This document shows positions 25,383-33,575 of a stretch of DNA of 64,000 nucleotides, piece after piece; within the stretch, counting starts at the first letter, position 1, and each line of letters starts with the position of its first letter. The notes beneath the pieces were generated by a model that was not told the origin of the DNA, did no database searches, and saw only the letters and a list, made by a program, of their open reading frames with translations. The position numbers and the translations under genes are program-made. The stretch comes from Thermoclostridium sp036562185 (GTDB lineage Bacteria; Bacillota; Clostridia; DSM-8532): assembly GCA_036562185.1 (NCBI GenBank), contig DATCKN010000090.1:62001-126000 (forward strand). The letters run 5' to 3'.

Positions 25383-26468
25383 ATGAACGCATTCAAAATT
25401 ACAGTATTGCCGGGCGACGGTATAGGTCCGGAAGTAACACAGCAGGCAATAAAAGTGCTGGATAAGGTATCAAAGCTATACGGTTTTAACGTTGAATACA
25501 ATTACGCGGATATAGGAGGAGCCGCCATAGATAAAACCGGGGATCCTTTGCCAAAAGAAACCCTTGATCAATGTAAAAATTCAGATGCAGTTCTTTTAGG
25601 GGCAGTCGGCGGACCCAAATGGGATGACCTGCCATTGAACAAAAGGCCTGAAGCCGGTCTTCTTGGCATACGTTCTGGGCTTGGTGTATTTGCAAATTTC
25701 AGGCCTGCCAGAATTTTTGCACCGCTTAAAGATTCCAGCCCGCTTAAAGACAGGGTTATTGGCGACAATTTAGATATACTTGTTTTGCGTGAACTTACCG
25801 GGGACGTTTATTTCGGTGAGCGGAAAAGAACAAACCATTTAGGCGAACCTGCCGCATATGATACAATGATATACAGAAAATCCGAAATAGAAAGAATAGC
25901 CCGGCTGGCATTTGAAACAGCGAGAAAGAGAAAAAACAGGGTTACTTCCGTCGATAAGGCAAATGTTCTTGAAGTATCCCGTTTCTGGAGAGAAACGGTA
26001 ATAGAAGTCTCAAAAGAGTATCCCGATGTGGAACTTAACCATTTATATGTTGATAATGCGGCAATGCAGCTTGTAATTAATCCAAATCAGTTTGATGTTA
26101 TTGTTACAGGCAACCTGTTTGGCGATATTCTGTCTGACGAAGCTTCAATGATTACCGGTTCAATAGGCATGCTACCGTCAGCAAGCTTAAACTCAACAGG
26201 TTTTGGCCTTTACGAACCTGTACACGGTTCAGCGCCTGACATAGCAGGGCAGAACAAGGCAAATCCTCTTGCCACTATATTATCTGTTGCAATGATGCTT
26301 GAACATTCCTTTAATTTGAAAAAAGCATCTGAAGCAATTGAAAATGCTGTTCTGAAAGTGCTTGAAGAAGGGTTCAGGACCAGGGATATAGCAACCGACG
26401 GTTCAAAGATTCTTGGATGCGAAGAAATGGGAGATGAAGTTGCCAGTAGGATTATAAATTACGCCTAG
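25383..26468 (+). CDS. leuB: 3-isopropylmalate dehydrogenase
   Basis: NAD-dependent oxidative decarboxylation of 3-isopropylmalate to the leucine keto acid. It has 361 residues. Family marks are LPGDGIGPEV at the N-terminus, the substrate-binding VLRELTGDVYFGE region, and the NLFGDILSDEASMITGS motif with the metal-binding aspartates. The ATG at 25383 follows AGGTGG 6 nt upstream; the frame extends 8 codons further without a site. It sits between leuD and ilvB. Confidence 0.97.
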   Translation: MNAFKITVLPGDGIGPEVTQQAIKVLDKVSKLYGFNVEYNYADIGGAAIDKTGDPLPKETLDQCKNSDAVLLGAVGGPKWDDLPLNKRPEAGLLGIRSGLGVFANFRPARIFAPLKDSSPLKDRVIGDNLDILVLRELTGDVYFGERKRTNHLGEPAAYDTMIYRKSEIERIARLAFETARKRKNRVTSVDKANVLEVSRFWRETVIEVSKEYPDVELNHLYVDNAAMQLVINPNQFDVIVTGNLFGDILSDEASMITGSIGMLPSASLNSTGFGLYEPVHGSAPDIAGQNKANPLATILSVAMMLEHSFNLKKASEAIENAVLKVLEEGFRTRDIATDGSKILGCEEMGDEVASRIINYA

Positions 26469-26500
26469 ATAAATTATTGAGATGAAATGGAGTGATTATA

Positions 26501-28168
26501 TTGAAACTGACAGGCGCAGATATAATCATAGAATGTTTGAAAGAACAGAATGTTGACACTATTTTTGGATTCCCGGGCGGAGCTGTGCTTAACATATACG
26601 ATTCGTTATATAAAAGGGGAGAAGGGATAAGGCATATACTGACATCCCATGAGCAGGGGGCTGCTCACGCAGCCGACGGTTACGCAAGGGCAACGGGAAG
26701 GCCCGGCGTATGCATGGCTACTTCGGGGCCTGGCGCAACGAATCTTGTAACGGGAATTGCAACTGCATATATGGATTCTATACCTCTTGTAGCAATTACC
26801 GGCCAGGTTCCTTCAAACCTGATAGGAAGGGATTCATTCCAGGAAGTTGATATCACCGGCATAACAGAGCCGATAACAAAACATAACTTTCTTGTGAAGG
26901 ATGTAAACAAGCTTGCTGAAACCATGCGTATGGCTTTCGAGATTGCTGTAACAGGAAGGCCCGGTCCTGTTCTGGTTGATGTTTGCAAGGATGTTACGGC
27001 TAATGAAGCTGAATTCATACCTTTTGACGGAAAGAAAAGATTAAACCTGTCGATAAAAAACCTGTTTACCGAAAAAGAGCTTGATGAGGCAGCCACAGCA
27101 ATTCAGAATGCAAAAAAACCTGTTATATTGGCAGGCGGAGGCACAATTATTGCCGGTATAACCGGTTTATTGCTTGAACTGTCAGGAAAACTGAAAATAC
27201 CTGTAGCAACAACGTTAATGGGGACCGGTTCCGTTCCGAGTACATATCCCCTCTATACAGGACTTCTTGGCATGCATGGGTCAAGAGTGTCCAATAAAGT
27301 GGTTTCAGAATGTGATCTGTTAATTAATATAGGTGCAAGGTTCAGCGACAGGGTTATAAGCGACATGAAGCGTTTTGCTCCCATGGCAAAAATTATGCAT
27401 ATTGACGCAGACCCGGCTGAAATTAACAAGAACATAAATGTTCACTATCCTCTGACCGGAAATACCGATGAAATAATTGCCGGTATTCTTGAACGGACAA
27501 AAGAGGTGGAAAGGTCAGAGTGGGCTGATGCGGTGGTTAAATGGAAATCTGAGTATGAGCTTGTAATTCCCGATAACGGAGAGCTGAAACCATCGTATAT
27601 TATCAGAAAGTTTTCCGAAATGGCGCCAGACGCATATATAACAACCGAGGTCGGTCAGAACCAGATATGGGCCGCCCAGTATTTTAATTATCAGTTCCCC
27701 AGACAATACATATCATCCGGGGGCCTTGGAACAATGGGATATGGTACCGGTGCGGCAATAGGTGTCCAGCTTGCAAAGCCCAACAGCAAAGTAATTAACT
27801 TTGCAGGTGACGGCAGTTTCAGAATGAACTGCAACGAGCTTGCAACAGCAGTCCATTATAAGCTGCCCATTATTATAGCCCTGCTTAACAATGGGACTTT
27901 GGGTATGGTGCGTCAATGGCAGACCATGTTCTATGAAAAAAGATACTCACAAACAACACTGGACAGGGGGCCGGATTTTGTCAGGCTTGCTGAAGCATAC
28001 GGCGCAGTTGGCTTAAGGGTAACCAAAAAGGAAGAAGTTGTTCCTGCTATAGAAAAAGCTTTAGTATCCGATAAACCCGTTGTAATCGATTTTATTATCG
28101 ATATCGATGAAAGAGTGCTGCCTATAGTACCTCCCGGGAAGGGCATTGATCAGCTGATTTACACATGA
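26501..28168 (+). CDS. ilvB: Acetolactate synthase large (catalytic) subunit
   Basis: Thiamine-diphosphate enzyme making acetolactate or acetohydroxybutyrate, the first common step to valine, leucine and isoleucine. It has 555 residues. The N-terminal PYR domain contains GFPGGAVLNIYD and the catalytic Glu in TSHEQGAAHAADG; the ThDP-binding motif GDGSFRMNCNELATA lies in the C-terminal domain. The preferred start is TTG 26501: GGAGTG lies 6 nt before it and the product begins MKLTGADIIIECLKEQ like its relatives; GTG 26492 is too close to the site. A 126-bp gap with a weak CCC/GGG hairpin (around 28178-28191) separates it from ilvD. Confidence 0.96.
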   Translation: MKLTGADIIIECLKEQNVDTIFGFPGGAVLNIYDSLYKRGEGIRHILTSHEQGAAHAADGYARATGRPGVCMATSGPGATNLVTGIATAYMDSIPLVAITGQVPSNLIGRDSFQEVDITGITEPITKHNFLVKDVNKLAETMRMAFEIAVTGRPGPVLVDVCKDVTANEAEFIPFDGKKRLNLSIKNLFTEKELDEAATAIQNAKKPVILAGGGTIIAGITGLLLELSGKLKIPVATTLMGTGSVPSTYPLYTGLLGMHGSRVSNKVVSECDLLINIGARFSDRVISDMKRFAPMAKIMHIDADPAEINKNINVHYPLTGNTDEIIAGILERTKEVERSEWADAVVKWKSEYELVIPDNGELKPSYIIRKFSEMAPDAYITTEVGQNQIWAAQYFNYQFPRQYISSGGLGTMGYGTGAAIGVQLAKPNSKVINFAGDGSFRMNCNELATAVHYKLPIIIALLNNGTLGMVRQWQTMFYEKRYSQTTLDRGPDFVRLAEAYGAVGLRVTKKEEVVPAIEKALVSDKPVVIDFIIDIDERVLPIVPPGKGIDQLIYT

Positions 28169-28294
28169 GGACAACTGAACCCGGGCGGGTTTGATATTTT
28201 AACAGTAACCCCTGCAAAATATGACTTTCTATATACATGCTGATAACTAAAATATCGGGGAAAAGTATACGAAATAAACTAAGGAAGTGAATTT

Positions 28295-29953
28295 ATGCGC
28301 AGTGATATTATAAAAAAGGGCATAGAAAGGGCACCTCACAGAAGCCTTTTTAAAGCCATGGGTTATACAGATGAAGAAATTGAACGGCCGTTGATAGGAG
28401 TAGTCAACTCTGTTAACGAAATTGTCCCGGGGCATGTTCATTTAAGCAAAATCGCCGAAGCAGTCAAGGCCGGCATACGGCTTGCAGGGGGAACTCCTGT
28501 GGAATTTGGCTGCATCGGGATATGCGATGGCATAGCAATGGGACATGAAGGAATGAAGTATTCGCTGGCAAGCAGGGAGCTTATAGCTGATTCATGCGAG
28601 GCAATGGCATTGGCTCACAGCTTTGACGGAATGGTGTTTATTCCGAACTGCGATAAAATAGTGCCGGGTATGCTGATGGCCGCAGCAAGGATCAATGTGC
28701 CTTCAATATTTATCAGCGGCGGGCCAATGCTTTCATTGAATATAAACGGGAAACAGCTGGATTTGAACAGTGTGTTTGAAGCAGTTGGTTCATTTAAAGC
28801 GGGAACAATGACAGCAGATGAAGTTTTGGAATACGAAAATAACGCATGCCCTGGGTGCGGATCCTGTTCGGGCATGTTTACTGCCAACTCGATGAACTGT
28901 CTGACCGAAGTTTTAGGATTGGGGCTTCCGGGAAACGGTACAATACCTGCAGTTTATGCTGAAAGAATCCGCCTTGCGAAAAAAGCCGGCATGAAAATTA
29001 TCGAACTGGTTGAAAAGGATATAAAACCATCTGATATACTTGTGCCAGAGGCTTTTGAGAACGCTCTGGCAGTTGATATGGCTCTCGGGTGTTCCACAAA
29101 TTCAGTCCTTCATTTACCTGCAATTGCTCATGCAGCAGGAATTACCCTTAACCTGGACATGATTAATCAAATAAGCGAAAGGGTTCCAAACCTTTGCAAG
29201 CTTGCACCAAGTGGTCCGTACCATGTGCAGGATCTGTACATGGCCGGCGGAGTTCAGGCTGTAATGAAAGAACTGTCTAAAAAAGATCTTCTGCATTTGG
29301 ATCTGATTACCGTTACCGGCAAAACAGTGGCAGAAAACATTAAAAACGCCGTTGTAAGGGACAGAAACGTGATACGTGATATTGACAACCCATATAGCAA
29401 AACCGGCGGGATAGCCGTTCTGAGGGGTAATATAGCACCGTCGGGCGCGGTTGTAAAGCGTGCGGCAGTTGCTGAAGAAATGCTGTGCCATACCGGGCCG
29501 GCACGCGTTTTTGATTCAGAAGATGCGGCCATAGATGCCATTTATGGCGGCAAAATAAACAAGGGGGATGTGGTTATTATTCGTTACGAAGGGCCAAAGG
29601 GAGGCCCCGGGATGCGTGAAATGCTTGGTCCAACATCGGCGATAGCAGGCATGGGATTGGACAAAGATGTTGCCTTAATAACCGACGGAAGGTTCTCAGG
29701 TGCAACCCGTGGCGCGTCAATAGGACATGTTTCGCCGGAAGCGGCAGTGGGTGGGCCTATTGCTGCAGTCAGGGACGGAGATATTATAACCATAAACATA
29801 CCCGAAGGAAAACTGGATGTTAATCTCACAAAGCATGAAATAGAGGAGAGAATGAAAGCATGGAAAGCTCCTGAGCCAAGAATTAAAAAGGGCTATCTGG
29901 CCCGATATGCAAAGCTTGTATCGTCAGCAGACAAAGGTGCTGTATTGGAATAA
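28295..29953 (+). CDS. ilvD: Dihydroxy-acid dehydratase
   Basis: Iron-sulfur dehydratase forming the branched-chain keto acids, third step of valine/isoleucine synthesis. It has 552 residues. Cluster and metal cysteines are visible in PNCDKIVPGM and in ACPGCGSCSGMFTANSM, with GICDGIAMGHEGM upstream. The ATG has AGGAAGTGA before it. Its position between ilvB and ilvN is unusual: the catalytic and regulatory subunits of acetolactate synthase are normally adjacent. Confidence 0.97.
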   Translation: MRSDIIKKGIERAPHRSLFKAMGYTDEEIERPLIGVVNSVNEIVPGHVHLSKIAEAVKAGIRLAGGTPVEFGCIGICDGIAMGHEGMKYSLASRELIADSCEAMALAHSFDGMVFIPNCDKIVPGMLMAAARINVPSIFISGGPMLSLNINGKQLDLNSVFEAVGSFKAGTMTADEVLEYENNACPGCGSCSGMFTANSMNCLTEVLGLGLPGNGTIPAVYAERIRLAKKAGMKIIELVEKDIKPSDILVPEAFENALAVDMALGCSTNSVLHLPAIAHAAGITLNLDMINQISERVPNLCKLAPSGPYHVQDLYMAGGVQAVMKELSKKDLLHLDLITVTGKTVAENIKNAVVRDRNVIRDIDNPYSKTGGIAVLRGNIAPSGAVVKRAAVAEEMLCHTGPARVFDSEDAAIDAIYGGKINKGDVVIIRYEGPKGGPGMREMLGPTSAIAGMGLDKDVALITDGRFSGATRGASIGHVSPEAAVGGPIAAVRDGDIITINIPEGKLDVNLTKHEIEERMKAWKAPEPRIKKGYLARYAKLVSSADKGAVLE

Positions 29954-30004
29954 AATATACCTTTGAATACCATGAAAGACAAAGGAGTATTGGAGGTGCT
30001 CTGA

Positions 30005-30493
30005 ATGAAGCATATACTGTCTGTGCTGGTAAACAACCACGCAGGTGTTTTGTCAAGGGTATCAGGCCTTTTCAGCAGAAGAGGGTTTAACATTCACAGC
30101 CTGGCAGTGGGTGTAACCACCAATCCGGCAATATCCCGCATGACAATTGTTGTTGAAGGTGATGAAAATACGGTTGAACAAGTGGAAAAGCAACTTGGGA
30201 AACTTATTGATGTTATAAAAGTAAAACGGCTTGATATAGATGAATCGGTACATCGTGAACTGGCATTGTTCAAGGTAAACGCCGATACAACGGTACGTTC
30301 CGAAATAATGCAGATAGCCGAGGTATTCCGGGCAAATATTATTGATATATCTGAAAAGACCCTCACGATTGAAACCTCGGGAAGCACGAAAAAGGTGGCA
30401 GCCATGGAACAGATGCTGAAACCTTTCGGTATTCTTGAAGATGTCCGGACAGGACTTATATCATTGGAACGCGGTGAAAAAACAATTATATGA
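30005..30493 (+). CDS. ilvN: Acetolactate synthase small (regulatory) subunit
   Basis: Regulatory partner of IlvB that confers feedback inhibition, usually by valine. It has 162 residues. The N-terminal ACT domain is clear (SVLVNNHAGVLSRVSGLFSRRGFNI), followed by the C-terminal ALS_ss_C domain. GGAGGTG precedes the ATG. It is separated from ilvB by ilvD, and 28 bp before ilvC. The symbol ilvH is also used for this family. Confidence 0.96.
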   Translation: MKHILSVLVNNHAGVLSRVSGLFSRRGFNIHSLAVGVTTNPAISRMTIVVEGDENTVEQVEKQLGKLIDVIKVKRLDIDESVHRELALFKVNADTTVRSEIMQIAEVFRANIIDISEKTLTIETSGSTKKVAAMEQMLKPFGILEDVRTGLISLERGEKTII

Positions 30494-30521
30494 TTTTTAT
30501 ATTTTGAAAGGAAGGATACAA

Positions 30522-31514
30522 ATGGCAAAAATGTATTATGACAGTGATTGCGACTTGAAGTTGCTGGAAAACAAAACAGTAGCCATAATTGGCTATGGCA
30601 GTCAGGGACATGCTCATGCGTTAAACCTGAAAGACAGTGGTGTAAATGTAGTAGTGGGTCTGGCTCCGGGATCAAAAAGCCGTGAAAAGGCCCAGCAGGC
30701 AGGTTTAACGGTATTGGATACCGCAGAAGCGGCAAAAGCGGGCGATATTATAATGATTCTTGTACCCGATCAGGTTCAGGCGGATATATATAAAGAAAGT
30801 ATTGAAAAAAATCTTGAAGAAGGCAATATGCTTATGTTCGCCCATGGATTCAACATTCACTTCAATCAGATAATACCTCCGGAATATGTGGACGTGGCGA
30901 TGGTTGCACCAAAAGGCCCGGGCCATACGGTACGTTCACAATATGTTGAGGGGCGCGGTGTACCTTCTTTGATAGCAGTACACCAGGATTATACCGGTAA
31001 AGCCAAGGATTTCGCCCTGGCATATGCCGCAGGTATTGGCGCAGGCAGGGCAGGCATTTTAGAAACTACTTTCAGAGAAGAAACAGAAACCGATCTTTTC
31101 GGCGAGCAGGCTGTGTTGTGTGGTGGTGTTACCGAGCTTATGAAAGCCGGTTTTGAAACTCTTGTGGAAGCAGGATATCAGCCTGAAAGTGCATATTTTG
31201 AGTGTATACATGAAATGAAACTGATTGTAGACCTGATTTATCAGGGCGGCTTTGAATTTATGCGCTACTCCATAAGTGACACCGCAGAGTATGGTGATTA
31301 TACCACAGGCAAGAGAATTATAAATGAAGAAAGCAGAAAGGCCATGAAACAGGTGCTTGCAGAAATCCAGGACGGGACATTTGCGTCAAAATGGATATCA
31401 GAAAATAAATCAGGAGGCAGGGCAAGACTACTTGCAACAAGACGGAAAGAATCTGAGCATCTGCTTGCAAAAACAGGCAGGGAGCTTAGAAAAATGATGT
31501 CATGGATGAAATAA
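30522..31514 (+). CDS. ilvC: Ketol-acid reductoisomerase (NADP+), class I
   Basis: Isomerises and reduces acetolactate to dihydroxyisovalerate. It has 330 residues, class I. The Rossmann motif IIGYGSQGHAHALNLKDSG is followed by LAPGSKSREKA, whose Ser/Lys/Ser pattern suggests NADPH preference; the knotted C-terminal domain carries the metal-binding Asp/Glu (ETETDLFGEQ). ATG 30522 has AAAGGAAGG upstream; the reading frame extends back into ilvN but without family similarity. Last gene of the operon, closed by a terminator 4 bp downstream. Confidence 0.98.
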   Translation: MAKMYYDSDCDLKLLENKTVAIIGYGSQGHAHALNLKDSGVNVVVGLAPGSKSREKAQQAGLTVLDTAEAAKAGDIIMILVPDQVQADIYKESIEKNLEEGNMLMFAHGFNIHFNQIIPPEYVDVAMVAPKGPGHTVRSQYVEGRGVPSLIAVHQDYTGKAKDFALAYAAGIGAGRAGILETTFREETETDLFGEQAVLCGGVTELMKAGFETLVEAGYQPESAYFECIHEMKLIVDLIYQGGFEFMRYSISDTAEYGDYTTGKRIINEESRKAMKQVLAEIQDGTFASKWISENKSGGRARLLATRRKESEHLLAKTGRELRKMMSWMK

Positions 31515-31517
31515 TAC

Positions 31518-31540
31518 GGAGAGGTGTGTCCTCTCCTTTT
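31518..31540 (+). terminator. Terminator of the leu-ilv operon
   Basis: GGAGAGG (31518-31524), loop TGTGT, CCTCTCC (31530-31536), then TTTT. It is a GC-rich 7-bp stem directly after ilvC. Confidence 0.85.
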
Positions 31541-31636
31541 AATTGTCTGCCAGGTTCTGGTACATTATTTCATGCCATGAAAGTAATAAAGAGTAATACT
31601 TTACCACTGAACTGGAAAATTAATATGTACTGAAAA

Positions 31637-32500
31637 TTAAACCGAATTAGGGCGAATATGCTTGCGGGATGATACAAATCTGGTTTTATCAAGGTATTTT
31701 TTAACATCATCATATATGCAGCTTGTTACTGCGGTATATAAAATATCAATAATTGTCATCTGGCTGATTCTCGATCCCATAGCTCCGCTTCGCATCATTG
31801 TTTCGGAAGAAGATGAGTACAGCTGTATATCTGCCATTTTGCTCAACTGATTTTTACCATAGCGGGTAATGCTGATTAGGGTTGCTTCGGTCTGCTTCAC
31901 AATTTCTGCAGTCTCTATTATATCCTTTGTATCTCCGGTATATGAAATTAAAACCGCAACATCACCTTTTTTAAGCGTGGTTGCAGACAGAATTTGCTCA
32001 TGAGGATCAGCACTTGACATTGATATTTTATTTATACGCATAAATTTATTATGAGCATCCAGGGCGACTATACCTGATGAACCGATTCCGTAAAAATCAA
32101 CCCTGGGCGCATTGGCAATGGCTTTGACGGCATTCTCAAGGCTTTCAAGATTTATCAGTGACATTGTATTTTCAATGGCGCTTATATTGCTTAAGCAGAC
32201 GTTGCGCAGTATTGATTCTGTTGAGTCACCGGGGCGTATATCTTCGTACTTGATGCTGCCGTTTTGATTAGATGCAAGATCTGCGGCTATTGCACGACAT
32301 AGTTCTTTATAGCCTGAATACCCCATGGATTTACAGAAACGAACAACTGATGAAGTACTTGCACTGCAGGAGGTTGCAAGCTCTTCAATGGTCATGTTGA
32401 TTACTTCGTTCGGAAAGTCCAGTATGAACAATGCAATTTGACGCTCAATTGCGGTAAGTGTCTCCAACAGTTCTTTTATATGAAATAAACAACCAGGCAT
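31637..32500 (-). CDS. MurR/RpiR family transcriptional regulator
   Basis: A 287-residue DNA-binding regulator. The N-terminal RpiR-type helix-turn-helix is seen around residues 35-75 (TIEELATSCSASTSSVVRFCKSMG), and a C-terminal SIS sugar-phosphate-binding domain around 120-260 (VDFYGIGSSG, LISYTGDTKD). RpiR regulators respond to phosphosugars and usually control the genes beside them, here the isomerase/kinase/ABC-transporter island. The start at 32500 has AAGGAGG 5 nt upstream on the reverse strand. A promoter-like TTTACT-16-TATATT (32636-32609) lies 109 bp upstream, so it may also be transcribed separately from the ROK gene. Confidence 0.92.
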   Translation of the reverse strand: MPGCLFHIKELLETLTAIERQIALFILDFPNEVINMTIEELATSCSASTSSVVRFCKSMGYSGYKELCRAIAADLASNQNGSIKYEDIRPGDSTESILRNVCLSNISAIENTMSLINLESLENAVKAIANAPRVDFYGIGSSGIVALDAHNKFMRINKISMSSADPHEQILSATTLKKGDVAVLISYTGDTKDIIETAEIVKQTEATLISITRYGKNQLSKMADIQLYSSSSETMMRSGAMGSRISQMTIIDILYTAVTSCIYDDVKKYLDKTRFVSSRKHIRPNSV

Positions 32501-32608
32501 GATATCCTCCTTTTCCAATGAATTACTAAAAATATCAAGAGATTGATACCTGATTAAGTTTGGGGATATTTATGCAATCAATTGGATAAAATTACAGGTT
32601 TTAATCTT

Positions 32609-32636
32609 AATATATCATATTGCAAAAAAAAGTAAA
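32609..32636 (-). promoter_or_regulatory. Possible promoter for the RpiR regulator gene
   Basis: Reading the reverse strand: TTTACT (32636-32631), a 16-bp spacer, TATATT (32614-32609). The match is moderate, and the sequence around it is A/T rich, which raises the chance of a random match. Confidence 0.35.
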
Positions 32637-32654
32637 CTTAAATACAATATAACA

Positions 32655-33575
32655 TCATAAAGCTGGACTCTGGCGGAGTACCGCCTGTGCAGTACCTAAA
32701 ATCGGTGCAATATCAATGTTGTCAGCCTGTTCAATTAATTCAAGGGTAGTAATATCGGATAAACCTTGTTTCAGTGGGTTAATAAAAAGGTCAGAGGATT
32801 TTGATATTGCACCTCCTAATAGCAGGCATTGATAATCGTTGTGTTGCAGAACATCATGCAGGATTTCTGCCAAATATAGTCCGGTCCGGGTGAAAACAGT
32901 TATTGCAGCTGTGTTACCTGAACAGGCTAAATTAGCAATTTCTATTACATCTATATCTGTTGGAGAGTCAGGGCAGAGGTTTTTATATTGTGATATAATT
33001 CCCCTGCGCGATACATAATCTTCCGCAATGCCATCCCTGTATTGCCGGGAATAAATGCTGACGCCCGGTCCACCGGCCGGATTTGTCAATACTTTTGAAT
33101 CAATCATCGTGGCAAAGCCCAAACCCGTTCCAATGATAACTGCTCCAATTTTTCTGTATTTTTTATATTTGCTTTTCACTGTTGCTCCCAGTATAAAAGC
33201 CGTAGAATCATGCAGAAAGGTTATAGGTACATTACCTATAACCGTTTCAAACCATGGCCGCATTGGCACCCCGTATATGGTAGCATATTTATGCTTCATC
33301 AGGCTTTGGCCGCCTAAATAGTCAAAAGGACCCGGTATGCATACACCTACTCCTTTGATCCGGAGATTCTCCCTGGATGCTTTTTCTAAGCCAACAGAAG
33401 CAAGCAGGGAGTAGGAGTCTGATATACTCTGCAAACTTCCGTTGGAATCAACAGGTATCTTAAAAAGTGTATTTTCAATTATATTTCCATTGGCAGACAC
33501 AAGGGCGGCTTTTAAAAAAGTTCCGCCCGCATCCACTGCCAAAATACAGTCAGAAGAATTAAACATTATTTTCAT
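32655..33575 (-). CDS. ROK family sugar kinase (or ROK-like sugar-binding protein)
   Basis: A 306-residue member of the ROK (repressor, ORF, kinase) group. The ATP-binding signature DAGGTFLKAALV opens the protein, and a phosphate-binding GTGLGFATM lies near the middle. The usual ROK zinc cluster (CxCGxxGCxE) is not visible, which marks a divergent member. No helix-turn-helix precedes the kinase fold, so it is an enzyme rather than a repressor. It probably phosphorylates the sugar released by the neighbouring isomerase pathway. The start at 33575 is spaced correctly from AAAGG; its 5' end overlaps the end of the upstream gene by 17 bp, suggesting coupled translation. Confidence 0.85.
   Translation of the reverse strand: MKIMFNSSDCILAVDAGGTFLKAALVSANGNIIENTLFKIPVDSNGSLQSISDSYSLLASVGLEKASRENLRIKGVGVCIPGPFDYLGGQSLMKHKYATIYGVPMRPWFETVIGNVPITFLHDSTAFILGATVKSKYKKYRKIGAVIIGTGLGFATMIDSKVLTNPAGGPGVSIYSRQYRDGIAEDYVSRRGIISQYKNLCPDSPTDIDVIEIANLACSGNTAAITVFTRTGLYLAEILHDVLQHNDYQCLLLGGAISKSSDLFINPLKQGLSDITTLELIEQADNIDIAPILGTAQAVLRQSPAL

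Noticed and set aside
28178..28191. Terminator between ilvB and ilvD (AACCCGGGCGGGTT)
   Set aside because: Only 5-6 bp with a tiny loop and an interrupted T-tract; at most a weak pause site.
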